The notes beneath the pieces are model-generated. The model did no database searches. It saw only the letters and a program-made list of their open reading frames with translations, and had not been told where the DNA came from. Positions 36,268-44,570 of a stretch of 64,000 bases of DNA are shown piece by piece. Positions within the stretch are counted from its first letter, which is position 1, and each line of letters begins with the position of its first letter. The stretch comes from an uncultured Rhodospirillaceae bacterium. GTDB lineage: Bacteria > Pseudomonadota > Alphaproteobacteria > Rhodospirillales > Casp-alpha2. The DNA is taken from assembly GCA_913030825.1 (NCBI GenBank), contig CAJWCU010000008.1:1-64000 (forward strand). The letters are read 5' to 3'. The position numbers and the translations under genes are program-made.

Positions 36268-37050
36268 ATGGGGGCCTCCATGAGCGAGCCGAAAATCCAA
36301 CTGCGGGGCGTGGCCAAGGCCTTCGGGCCGAAAAAGGTCCTGACCGGCGTCGACCTGGACGTCGCCAAGGGCGAAAGCGTCGTCATCATCGGCGGTTCGG
36401 GCACCGGCAAGTCGGTGACCCTGAAATGTATTCTGGGCCTGCTGACGCCCGATAGCGGATCGATCAAGATCGACGGGCGCGAAGTCACCGGCTTATCGGT
36501 CGGCGAACGCGACGACATCAACCGTCAGGTCGGCATGCTGTTCCAGGGGGGCGCTTTGTTCGATTCCCTGCCCGTCTGGGAAAACGTCGCCTTCGGCCTG
36601 CTGTCGCGCAAGCAATGCGGGCGCGAGGAAGCGCGGGAAATCGCAATCAAGAAGCTAGCCCAGGTCGGCCTCAAACCCGCCCTAGGCGACGCCATGCCCG
36701 CCGATCTTTCCATTGGCATGCAGAAACGCGTCGGCCTTGCCCGCGCCATTGCCACGGACCCGGAAATCATCTTCTTCGACGAGCCGACCACGGGCCTCGA
36801 TCCGATCATGGCCGACATGATCAACGAGTTGATCGTGCATGTGAATCAAGAGGTCGGCGCCACGGCGCTGTCGATCTCTCACGACATGGACAGTGCCCGC
36901 CGCATCGGCGACCGCATCGCCATGCTGTATCAGGGAAAGATCGTTTGGGCCGGCGCGCCGGGCGACATCGACGGCGAAGTCGATCCCGTGGTCGACCAAT
37001 TCGTCCACGGTCGCGTCGACGGCCCGATCAAAATGCAGGTCCGGGCCTAA
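36268..37050 (+). CDS. mlaF: MlaF-family ABC transporter ATP-binding protein
   Basis: A 260-residue ABC ATPase. It has Walker A GGSGTGKSVT, a Q-loop in MLFQGGALFDSLPVWENVAFG (an MlaF-type sequence), the signature LSIGMQKRVGLARA and Walker B IIFFDEPTTGLDP. It powers the MlaE permease encoded directly upstream. The signature begins LSIGM rather than the usual LSGGM, a small variation. It ends eight bases from the convergent small gene. Confidence 0.93.
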   Translation: MGASMSEPKIQLRGVAKAFGPKKVLTGVDLDVAKGESVVIIGGSGTGKSVTLKCILGLLTPDSGSIKIDGREVTGLSVGERDDINRQVGMLFQGGALFDSLPVWENVAFGLLSRKQCGREEAREIAIKKLAQVGLKPALGDAMPADLSIGMQKRVGLARAIATDPEIIFFDEPTTGLDPIMADMINELIVHVNQEVGATALSISHDMDSARRIGDRIAMLYQGKIVWAGAPGDIDGEVDPVVDQFVHGRVDGPIKMQVRA

Positions 37051-37058
37051 ACACAGCG

Positions 37059-37346
37059 TCAGCCCTGCTGTTTTGTCGGCCCATGGCTGCTATCGGGTGC
37101 TGCGCCCAGGGCATCCAACGCCGTAAGGATTTGATCCAGCTTGGCCCCCCTACCCTCGGGCATGCCTTCTTCCACCGAGACGCACTCTTCCTTGGCGTCG
37201 TACTCCCAACGCCGAAGAATTTCGATCTTCTGGGGCGTCGCCAACGCCGCTTCATCGACGACATCCTGTGGCGTGGCGAAAACCGCCGACGGATCGACCA
37301 GGGCTTTTTCCAGATCGATCTCTTGTCGTTTCTGAAGGTCCGTCAT
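37059..37346 (-). CDS. Small conserved hypothetical protein (95 aa)
   Basis: A 95-residue, charged, soluble protein with the pattern DPSAVFATPQDVVDEAALATPQKIEILRRWEYDAKE, a helical core seen in small uncharacterised alphaproteobacterial proteins. No catalytic motif or membrane segment is present. The start at 37346 follows AAAGGAGAG on the minus strand. A much longer frame continues upstream, but it lies antisense to the dioxygenase gene and is rejected. It is convergent with mlaF and divergent from the dioxygenase. Function is unknown. Confidence 0.75.
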   Translation of the reverse strand: MTDLQKRQEIDLEKALVDPSAVFATPQDVVDEAALATPQKIEILRRWEYDAKEECVSVEEGMPEGRGAKLDQILTALDALGAAPDSSHGPTKQQG

Positions 37347-37586
37347 GCTGCTCTCTCCTTTTTCTCCGTTTATTTGTTCTAAGACCTCGCGGGCCCTCTT
37401 ACTTTCCCTAATATGGCAAAAAGGTTTGGCGATTCCATGGCAGGTTCGGAATTTCGCAGGGCAAAACATTAAGAAATCCGGGCTTCTCAAGGCGCTGTGA
37501 CCGGTGGCAATCTTTTCCTGAAACAACAAGACAAGCCTGCCGGCCCGGAGAATCGGGGCAATCGGGCACCATCTGGAGGACACACC

Positions 37587-38477
37587 ATGGGACTGAAAAT
37601 CACGCCTGTGAGCGACGTTTGCGGCGCCGAGATTTCCGGCATCGACGTTACCGCCCCCCTGGCGCCCGAAGACGTCGCCGCCATCGAGGCCGCGTTCAAC
37701 CGCCACAAGGTCTTGGTGATCAAGGAACAGCCGATGACGGCCCGCCAGTTGGCGGACTTCTCGGCCAACTTCGGCCCGCTGCAGGCCCACGTCCAAACGG
37801 CCTATCAGCACCCCGAAGTTCCCGAGGTCGTCCAGATGACCAACAAGAAAGCCGACGGCACTTTTGACGAGGTCGGGGCCGCGCGCGGCGCCGCGCCGAA
37901 AACCCGCGACGGCTGGCATTCCGACCTGTCTTTCGAACGCCAGCCAGCGAAGGCGACACTGTTGCATTCGATCGAGGTACCGAACAGCGGCGGCAACACC
38001 TGTTTCTCGAACACCACCATGGCCTATGCGGCCCTGCCGGAAGACGTGAAACAGCGTCTCGACGGCCTGCAGGCCGAATTCGTGTATGGCCAGGCCAAAC
38101 GCAACCCGCTCGCCGCCAAGGCGGCGGAAGCATTGAAGGGCAAGGCGAAGACCGAGACCGTCGCCATTCAGCCCGTGGTCGTCCGTCATGTCGCCACGGG
38201 CGAACCGGCGATCTTCGCCAACCCGTATACGACTTCGCACATCCTCGGCCTGCCCGAGGACGAAAGCGAGGCGCTGATCGAACTGTTGACCGATCAAATG
38301 GAAGACCTCGCCTTCCGTTGGGAACACGAATGGTCGGCCGGCGACACGCTGATGTGGGACAACCGGGGTGGGCTCATGCACTCCGGTCGCATGGACTATC
38401 CCCGCGACCAGGCCCGCAGATTCATCCGCACGACCGTCAGCGGCGGCGAACTGATGCCGTTCAAGATGAGCGCCTAG
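37587..38477 (+). CDS. TauD/TfdA family Fe(II)/2-oxoglutarate dioxygenase
   Basis: A 296-residue protein of standard TauD length. The iron ligands are His111 and Asp113 (GWHSDLSF) and His265 (LMHSGRMDY), with the co-substrate Arg in QARRFIRTTV. The N-terminal GAEISGIDVTAPL and the FANPYTTSHILGLP segment are typical of the alkylsulfonate/2,4-D/alpha-ketoglutarate dioxygenase group. Substrate is unknown. TGGAGGA (37574-37580) fixes the start at 37587. The 240-base upstream gap presumably holds divergent promoters. Its stop codon overlaps that of the convergent CitE-like gene. Confidence 0.9.
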   Translation: MGLKITPVSDVCGAEISGIDVTAPLAPEDVAAIEAAFNRHKVLVIKEQPMTARQLADFSANFGPLQAHVQTAYQHPEVPEVVQMTNKKADGTFDEVGAARGAAPKTRDGWHSDLSFERQPAKATLLHSIEVPNSGGNTCFSNTTMAYAALPEDVKQRLDGLQAEFVYGQAKRNPLAAKAAEALKGKAKTETVAIQPVVVRHVATGEPAIFANPYTTSHILGLPEDESEALIELLTDQMEDLAFRWEHEWSAGDTLMWDNRGGLMHSGRMDYPRDQARRFIRTTVSGGELMPFKMSA

Positions 38478-39322
38478 GCCGGACAGCGATCCAGAATGCG
38501 CCTTGCCCGACGGGCGATCGATTCATTGACCATCTTGCCATCGACCCGGGCCGTGCCCAGGGGGTCGTCGGCCGCGGCCGCCAGGACCCGTTCCGCCCAA
38601 TCGAGCTGATCCGCAGTCGGCGTGAACGCCGCATGGATATTGCCGATCTGCACCTGATCGTAAGACGCCTTGCCGGTGAAGCCCATGGCGGCGATGCGCC
38701 CGGCCTCGTCGATCAGTCCCGGCTCATCCGACGGATCGAACCAGACACCGTCCATGGCGTCGATCCCGGCCTCCTGCGCCGCCAAGACCGTTTCCGCCCG
38801 CGCATGAGCCAGCGCGTCCCATCCCAGGTCCGATCCGATGGAGGCCGAAAAATCGGCGGTTCCCAGGAACAGGCAGGTAATCTGCGGGCCGTCGATGCCC
38901 TGGGTCGAACAGGCGATCTCCATGGCGTTCTTCACCCCTCGGGGGCTTTCGATCAGGACGATCAACTCCATGTCCGGGTGCTTGGGCCGCAGCAGGTCGG
39001 CGACCCAGCGCACTTCCTCGGCATGTTCGATCTTGGGCAGGATCAGGCCGTCCGGCCCGTCGGCGCAGTCGAGAACGGCGATCAGATCGCGGATCCCGTC
39101 TTCCGTCCGCGGGTTGTTGACCCGCAGCAGGCGCAGCGGCTGTCCCGCCCCGCGCGCCCCGGCATACATGGCCAGAATTTTGGGGCGTGCTTCGGCGCGG
39201 CGGGCCGGGACGGTGCCGTCCTCCAGATCGAAGACGATCATATCGGCTCCCGAATTCATCGCTTCGTCCCATCGCTCCGTACTGAGAGCCGGATAGAACA
39301 GCACACTCCGCCTTAAAGTCAC
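38474..39322 (-). CDS. CitE-like CoA-ester lyase (HpcH/HpaI aldolase family)
   Basis: A 282-residue TIM-barrel protein with the CitE start RRSVLFYPALSTERWDEA and the metal/substrate motifs MIVFDLEDGTVP, RVNNPRTEDG, LPKIEHAEEV and VLIESPRGV. Family members split or hydrolyse CoA thioesters such as malyl-CoA, citramalyl-CoA or HMG-CoA. The GTG at 39322 is preferred over the ATG at 39340 because GGAGGAG stands just before the GTG and the GTGA overlaps the upstream gene's stop. Its partner genes suggest a small catabolic unit; the exact reaction is unknown. Confidence 0.86.
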   Translation of the reverse strand: MTLRRSVLFYPALSTERWDEAMNSGADMIVFDLEDGTVPARRAEARPKILAMYAGARGAGQPLRLLRVNNPRTEDGIRDLIAVLDCADGPDGLILPKIEHAEEVRWVADLLRPKHPDMELIVLIESPRGVKNAMEIACSTQGIDGPQITCLFLGTADFSASIGSDLGWDALAHARAETVLAAQEAGIDAMDGVWFDPSDEPGLIDEAGRIAAMGFTGKASYDQVQIGNIHAAFTPTADQLDWAERVLAAAADDPLGTARVDGKMVNESIARRARRILDRCPA

Positions 39323-39900
39323 TTGTCGATCTCCTCCCATAAATCATCAAGCATGCGCCGGACCGCGCGATCCTCGTGGATCGGATACCGTCCCGTATCT
39401 CGCATCTGTCCGTCGTAGACCTCTTTGCCTCCTGCCTTGAGTAGGCGCCGAAACAGGGTCCGCGCCTCTTGCTGCCGGTCGAGCAAAGCCAAAACATACG
39501 CTTTGTTGCCGTCCGCAGTGTTTCGATACGTCGGGTCCATCTGATTGGCCAAGGCCTGATCGAACTTGGCCAGCGCCTGCTTTAAACCCCTGGTGAATTT
39601 ATGGTCGGGGTCCTCCGCGCCCGGCACCGCCGCCTCCCCTGCGGCGCGCAATTCCTTGGCATCCATCAGATCGATGAATCCCAGCCCATCCAGGCATCGC
39701 GCCCACTGGACCCGCAAACTCGGGTCCTTGGGAAACCGCAATCCGGCTTCGATCTCGGCGAGGATGGACAAGGCACCGTCCAGGTCCATTGCATCGATGC
39801 GCGCCATGGCCGCGTCGATGCGCTGTGCCGCGTCATCGACGGATATCGCGTCGCTGGCGGCAGGTTCACGCCCTTGATCCAGGGGGTCGGCGTCGGTCAT
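39319..39900 (-). CDS. TPR-like hypothetical protein
   Basis: A 193-residue soluble helical protein with TPR-like helix pairs (IDAMDLDGALSILAEIEAGL, TRGLKQALAKFDQALANQM, NKAYVLALLDRQQEARTLFRRLL). It ends in the hydrophilic DDLWEEIDK. The start at 39900 follows GGGAGGAAA on the minus strand. Its TGA overlaps the GTG of the CitE-like gene by four bases, so the two products are made together. No function can be assigned. It is divergent from radA. Confidence 0.7.
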   Translation of the reverse strand: MTDADPLDQGREPAASDAISVDDAAQRIDAAMARIDAMDLDGALSILAEIEAGLRFPKDPSLRVQWARCLDGLGFIDLMDAKELRAAGEAAVPGAEDPDHKFTRGLKQALAKFDQALANQMDPTYRNTADGNKAYVLALLDRQQEARTLFRRLLKAGGKEVYDGQMRDTGRYPIHEDRAVRRMLDDLWEEIDK

Positions 39901-40102
39901 GTCGATATTTCCTCCCTCACCAAGTCTTGCCGAAAAGGACGGCCTGGGCAACTACGCCCACGTCCCACAGGTGACACCGCCCACAGACATCACCTCTCCT
40001 CATGCGAATTCCCGGTTTGCCTTGCCCCGGCCCGCCCCACGCGATAAGAGAGGCAAACGTGTGTCGCCCACGCGAAACAAACCCCAACCCGGCGAGGTTC
40101 CA

Positions 40103-41527
40103 TTGGCCAAGCGCCCGGCGAGCCAATACGTCTGTCAGGAATGCGGCGCCGTCCACCCCAAGTGGTCGGGCAAATGCGATGCCTGCGATGCGTGGAACTC
40201 GCTGGTCGAGGAAGTCCAGGCGGAAACCGTGCCCAAGGGCCTGGGAGCCGGACGCAAAGGCCGCGCCATCGAATTCGTCGGCCTCAAGGGCGACACCCCC
40301 CAACCACCCCGATGGCTGGCCGACATGCCGGAATTCGACCGGGTTACCGGCGGCGGCCTGGTTCAGGGATCGGCGGTACTGGTCGGGGGCGATCCCGGCA
40401 TCGGTAAATCGACCCTGTTGATGCAGGTCGCGGCCAAGCTCGCGGGCAAGCACGGCACAGCCTATATCTCCGGCGAGGAAGCCGTCGAACAATTGCGCCT
40501 GCGCGCGGCCCGCTTGGGGCTTTCGGACGCGCCCGTTAAACTGACCTCGGCGACCAACGTGCGCGACATCGTGGCGACGCTGGATGCGCCGGGCGCGCCC
40601 GATCTGGTCATCATCGACAGTATCCAGACCATGTTCGTCGATAGCCTTGAATCGGCCCCGGGCACGGTCGCCCAGGTTCGAACCTCTGCCCAGGAACTGA
40701 TCCGTCTGGCCAAGCGGCGTGGCTTCGCGTTGATACTGGTCGGGCACGTGACCAAGGAAGGCACCATCGCCGGGCCCCGCGTGTTGGAACACATGGTCGA
40801 TACGGTGCTCTATTTCGAAGGCGAACGCGGCCATCAATTCCGCATCCTACGCGCAGTGAAGAACCGCTTCGGCCCGGCCGACGAGATCGGCGTGTTCGAA
40901 ATGACCGATGGCGGCCTGAAGGAAATTTCCAATCCCTCTGCCCTGTTCTTAGGGGACCGCGAAGACGGCGAAGGCCGCGAAGCCGGCTCCGCCGTGTTCG
41001 CCGGGATGGAGGGATCTCGCCCGGTTCTGGTGGAAATTCAGGCCCTGGTCGCGCCCTCCTCCCTGGGTACGCCCCGGCGCGCCGTGGTCGGCTGGGATTC
41101 CGGGCGTCTTGCCATGATCCTGGCCGTTCTCGAGGCCCGGTGCGGCCTTGCCCTGGGGGCCTGCGACGTGTACCTAAACGTGGCGGGGGGGCTCAGGATC
41201 GGCGAGCCGGCGGCGGATTTGGCCGTGGCGGCGGCCCTGGTGTCCTCGCATACAGGCGTGGCATTGCCGCCCGAAACCGTGGTGTTCGGCGAAATCGGCC
41301 TATCGGGCGAGGTCCGTCCGGTCAGCCGCACGGACGTGCGTTTGAAAGAGGCGGGCAAACTGGGCTTCACGGGGGCCTTCGTTCCGAAGGTCCGGGGCAA
41401 GAGCAAGGGCAAAGACGGCCCGACCAAGGAGTCCGTGTCGATCAAGGCATTGGACCGGTTGGACGATCTGGTGGCGTTGTTCGATGACGGTCATCCGGCG
41501 GTGCGGCCGGCGCGGTCCGTATCTTAA
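40103..41527 (+). CDS. radA: DNA repair protein RadA
   Basis: A 474-residue RecA-like branch-migration factor. The N-terminal zinc finger has four Cys (11, 14, 25, 28 in YVCQECGA and GKCDACDAW). The ATPase domain has Walker A GGDPGIGKST and the RadA-specific KNRFG motif (VKNRFGPADEIG), and a Lon-protease-like domain ends the protein. The TTG at 40103 gives the usual short lead into the zinc finger, with GAGG upstream; a GTG at 40061 with its own GAGAGG is an alternative start. It is followed by cvpA. Confidence 0.93.
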   Translation: MAKRPASQYVCQECGAVHPKWSGKCDACDAWNSLVEEVQAETVPKGLGAGRKGRAIEFVGLKGDTPQPPRWLADMPEFDRVTGGGLVQGSAVLVGGDPGIGKSTLLMQVAAKLAGKHGTAYISGEEAVEQLRLRAARLGLSDAPVKLTSATNVRDIVATLDAPGAPDLVIIDSIQTMFVDSLESAPGTVAQVRTSAQELIRLAKRRGFALILVGHVTKEGTIAGPRVLEHMVDTVLYFEGERGHQFRILRAVKNRFGPADEIGVFEMTDGGLKEISNPSALFLGDREDGEGREAGSAVFAGMEGSRPVLVEIQALVAPSSLGTPRRAVVGWDSGRLAMILAVLEARCGLALGACDVYLNVAGGLRIGEPAADLAVAAALVSSHTGVALPPETVVFGEIGLSGEVRPVSRTDVRLKEAGKLGFTGAFVPKVRGKSKGKDGPTKESVSIKALDRLDDLVALFDDGHPAVRPARSVS

Positions 41528-41546
41528 GGGGCGGAAGTAACTCAGC

Positions 41547-42257
41547 ATGGAATCGCTCAAGGACCTGCCTGTGAACGTCGTCGATCTGGCCGTGCTGGCG
41601 GTGCTGCTGGTCTCCGCGATCTTCGCCTACGCCCGCGGCTTCATGCACGAAATCCTCTCCATCGGCGGATGGATCGGCGCGATCTTCGCGACCATCTACG
41701 GCTTTCCCTATGCCCAGCCCTATGCCCGCGATTTGATCCCCATTCAACTGGCTGCGGATCTGGCGGCGGGCGTGGTGATCTTCGTGTTCACCCTCTTCAC
41801 GCTGTCGATCATTATCCGGGCCATTGCCAAGCATATTCAGCAAAGCTCGCTCAACGTGCTCGACCGCTCGCTGGGCTTCCTTTTCGGTTTGGTCCGGGGG
41901 GCGTTAATCGTCTGCATCGCCTATCTCGGGGTCGAATTTTTGATCACGCCGCAGGAACAGCCGAACTGGCTGCGCGAAGCGAAATCCATGCCGCTGATCC
42001 TGCGCGGGGCCGACGGCCTGCGCGGCATGATCCCGGACAACCTGGAAAGCCAGTTGAAGGACGTGGCGCCCAGCGGCTTCCAAAAAAGCCTTCCGAGCCT
42101 GCCGAAGACCGAGGGCGAGGCCATCAAGCGCCTATTGACGGCGCCCGAACCCGCGCCGAAAACCGCTCCGCAAAGCGGCCCGGAAAACGCATACGGCGCC
42201 AAGGAACGGGCGACCATGGACCGGGCCATCGAAAACGCCACCGGGCAATCCCAATAA
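41547..42257 (+). CDS. cvpA: CvpA family membrane protein
   Basis: A 236-residue protein with four membrane helices in the first 145 residues, and the CvpA pattern VVDLAVLAVLLVSAIFAYARGFMHEILSI-type start and FLFGLVRGALIV. The rest is a hydrophilic Pro/Ala-rich tail. CvpA is needed for colicin V production in E. coli and is linked to envelope stress tolerance. It precedes purF, the conserved arrangement across proteobacteria. Confidence 0.9.
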   Translation: MESLKDLPVNVVDLAVLAVLLVSAIFAYARGFMHEILSIGGWIGAIFATIYGFPYAQPYARDLIPIQLAADLAAGVVIFVFTLFTLSIIIRAIAKHIQQSSLNVLDRSLGFLFGLVRGALIVCIAYLGVEFLITPQEQPNWLREAKSMPLILRGADGLRGMIPDNLESQLKDVAPSGFQKSLPSLPKTEGEAIKRLLTAPEPAPKTAPQSGPENAYGAKERATMDRAIENATGQSQ

Positions 42258-42317
42258 TCGACGGCACGGGGGAAAAATAACGGTGAAAAACGTCCCGATA
42301 CGGAGTACATACCCGTC

Positions 42318-43820
42318 ATGAAATCTCCCCGCCTCCTCCCCGCCAACGCCTACACGGCCGCCGCGCGCGCCAAGGCCGCCCCCTGGGACGATGACAAGCT
42401 GCGCGAGGAATGTGGCGTCTTCGGCATTTATGGTCATGAAGACGCGGCCGCCCACGCGGCACTCGGCCTACACGCATTGCAGCACCGGGGCCAGGAATCG
42501 GCCGGGATCGTCGCCTATGACGGCGAACAGTTTCATGGTCACCGCGCCCTAGGTCTGGTCGGCGACAACTTCAACGACCAGGACACGATTTCACGCCTCA
42601 CAGGCCACTGCGCCATGGGCCACGTGCGGTATTCGACCTCCGGCGGGACGATGATCCGGAACATCCAACCGCTGTTCGCCGAGTTCATGTTCGGCGGGCT
42701 CGCCGTCGCCCATAACGGTAACCTGACCAACGCGTATCAACTACGCCGGGCCCTGGTCGAACGGGGCAACATCTTCCAGTCGACCAGCGACACCGAGGTC
42801 ATCATTCATCTGATGGCGATCAGCGAAGCCGGTCACGTCATCGACCGCCTGATCGACGCCCTGCGCCAGATCGACGGCGCCTATTCCCTGGTCGCCATGA
42901 CGCAGAAAAAGCTGATCGGTGTGCGCGACCCGGCGGGTGTGCGGCCGCTGGTTCTGGGCAAGCTGGGCGACGCCCATATCCTGGCGTCGGAGACCTGCGC
43001 CCTGGACATCATCGGCGCCGATTTCGTGCGCGACGTGGACCCGGGCGAAATCATCGTCATCGACGCCGAAGGCATCACCAGCTACCACCCCTTCGGCCAA
43101 AGCAAGAACCGCCGGTTCTGCATTTTCGAGCACGTCTATTTCGCCCGGCCCGACTCCCGCATCGAAGGTCAGAACGTCTACGAAGTCCGCAAACGCATCG
43201 GCGTCGAACTGGCCCACGAAGCCCCTGTCGCCGCCGACGTCGTCGTGCCGGTCCCCGATTCCGGCGTGCCCTCGGCCATCGGTTTCGCGCGTGAGTCCGA
43301 CATTCCCTTCGAACTGGGGATCATCCGCAATCACTACGTCGGGCGGACCTTCATCGAACCGACGGACAACATCCGGCATTTGGGCGTGCGTCTGAAGCAC
43401 AACTCCAACGTCGCCGAATTGGAAGGCAAGCGGGTCGTTCTGGTGGACGACTCCATCGTGCGCGGCACGACTTCGGTGAAGATCGTTGAAATGGTCCGCG
43501 AAGCCGGTGCCGCCGAAGTCCACATGCGGATTTCCAGCCCGCCGACGACCCATTCATGCTTCTACGGCATCGACACGCCGGAACGATCGAAACTGCTGGC
43601 CGCCCAGCACGACATCCCGGGGATGGCCGACATCATCGGCGTCGACAGCCTGGCTTTCATTTCCTGGGACGGCCTGTACCGCGCCGTCGGGGAAGCCGGC
43701 CGCAACATGGAATTCCCGCAATATTGCGATGCCTGCTTCACGGGCGAGTATCCCATTCCCCTGACCGACCGCAACAGCGCCGCCGGCCCGCGTCAGCTCT
43801 CGCTGTTGGAAGAGGGCTGA
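42318..43820 (+). CDS. purF: Amidophosphoribosyltransferase PurF
   Basis: A 500-residue enzyme for the first step of purine synthesis (PRPP plus glutamine to phosphoribosylamine). The nucleophile is Cys32 (EECGVFGIYG), so a 31-residue propeptide must be removed. Four cysteines match the iron-sulfur ligands of the Bacillus-type enzyme: Cys268, Cys414, Cys470 and Cys473. The PRPP loop VVLVDDSIVRGTT spans about residues 373-385. The Fe-S form makes the enzyme oxygen-sensitive. The SDR gene follows four bases later. Confidence 0.95.
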   Translation: MKSPRLLPANAYTAAARAKAAPWDDDKLREECGVFGIYGHEDAAAHAALGLHALQHRGQESAGIVAYDGEQFHGHRALGLVGDNFNDQDTISRLTGHCAMGHVRYSTSGGTMIRNIQPLFAEFMFGGLAVAHNGNLTNAYQLRRALVERGNIFQSTSDTEVIIHLMAISEAGHVIDRLIDALRQIDGAYSLVAMTQKKLIGVRDPAGVRPLVLGKLGDAHILASETCALDIIGADFVRDVDPGEIIVIDAEGITSYHPFGQSKNRRFCIFEHVYFARPDSRIEGQNVYEVRKRIGVELAHEAPVAADVVVPVPDSGVPSAIGFARESDIPFELGIIRNHYVGRTFIEPTDNIRHLGVRLKHNSNVAELEGKRVVLVDDSIVRGTTSVKIVEMVREAGAAEVHMRISSPPTTHSCFYGIDTPERSKLLAAQHDIPGMADIIGVDSLAFISWDGLYRAVGEAGRNMEFPQYCDACFTGEYPIPLTDRNSAAGPRQLSLLEEG

Positions 43821-43824
43821 GCCC

Positions 43825-44550
43825 TTGCCGGACGGACGCCTGCAAGACCGGATCATTCTGATCACGGGTGCGACCCGCGGCATCGGCCGTGCCGTGGCGC
43901 TCCGCTTCGCCGCCGAAGGCGCCACTCTGGTTCTGACCGGGCGGACCACCGGCGCGCTTGAGGAAGTCGACGACGAAGTCCGCGCCGCCGGAGGGGCCGC
44001 CGCCACCTTGGTGCCGATGGATCTGACCGACTACGACGCCATCGACCGCCTGGGCGCCGGCATCTTCGAACGCTACGGGCGGCTCGACGGCTTGGTCGGA
44101 AATGCCGGCATGCTTGGCAATCTCAGCCCCCTCGCCCATACGGACCCGAAGGTCTGGGATCAGGTCATGGGCGTCAATACGACCGCCAACTGGCGCTTGA
44201 TCCGGTCCATGGACCCTCTGCTGCGAATGTCCGACGCTGGACGCGTCGTTCTGGTGACCTCGACCGTGGGACACGAACCCCGCGCTTATTGGTCGGCCTA
44301 TGCGGTGTCCAAAGCCGCCCTGGAAATGATCGCAAAGATCTATGCCGAGGAAACGGTGACGACCAACGTCAAGGTCAACATCCTGAACCCGGGTGCCACG
44401 CGGACCAACATGCGGGCCCGCGCCTTTCCCGGCGAAGACCCGGAGAGCGTCAAGGCGCCGGAAAGCATCGCCGACGACTTTCTTCGCCTGATCGACCCCG
44501 CTTGCACCCTGCATGGCGAGACGATCACCGCGCAACCGACACCCACGTAA
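43825..44550 (+). CDS. SDR family oxidoreductase downstream of purF
   Basis: A 241-residue classical SDR (ITGATRGIGRAVA, NAGMLGN, the Ser in LVTSTVGHE, and Tyr/Lys in SAYAVSKAA). It begins with TTG at 43825, four bases after the purF stop, with AGAGGG inside the end of purF as ribosome-binding site. An SDR at this place after purF is common in alphaproteobacteria, but its substrate is not established. The coupling to purF suggests constitutive, modest expression. Confidence 0.88.
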   Translation: MPDGRLQDRIILITGATRGIGRAVALRFAAEGATLVLTGRTTGALEEVDDEVRAAGGAAATLVPMDLTDYDAIDRLGAGIFERYGRLDGLVGNAGMLGNLSPLAHTDPKVWDQVMGVNTTANWRLIRSMDPLLRMSDAGRVVLVTSTVGHEPRAYWSAYAVSKAALEMIAKIYAEETVTTNVKVNILNPGATRTNMRARAFPGEDPESVKAPESIADDFLRLIDPACTLHGETITAQPTPT

Positions 44551-44570
44551 CCCGCCCTGGGGGGCCTGAC

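Noticed and set aside
37347-38381. Upstream extension of the 95-residue gene, making a 440-residue protein
   Set aside because: The extension lies antisense to a complete TauD-like dioxygenase, and a good ribosome-binding site precedes the shorter start.
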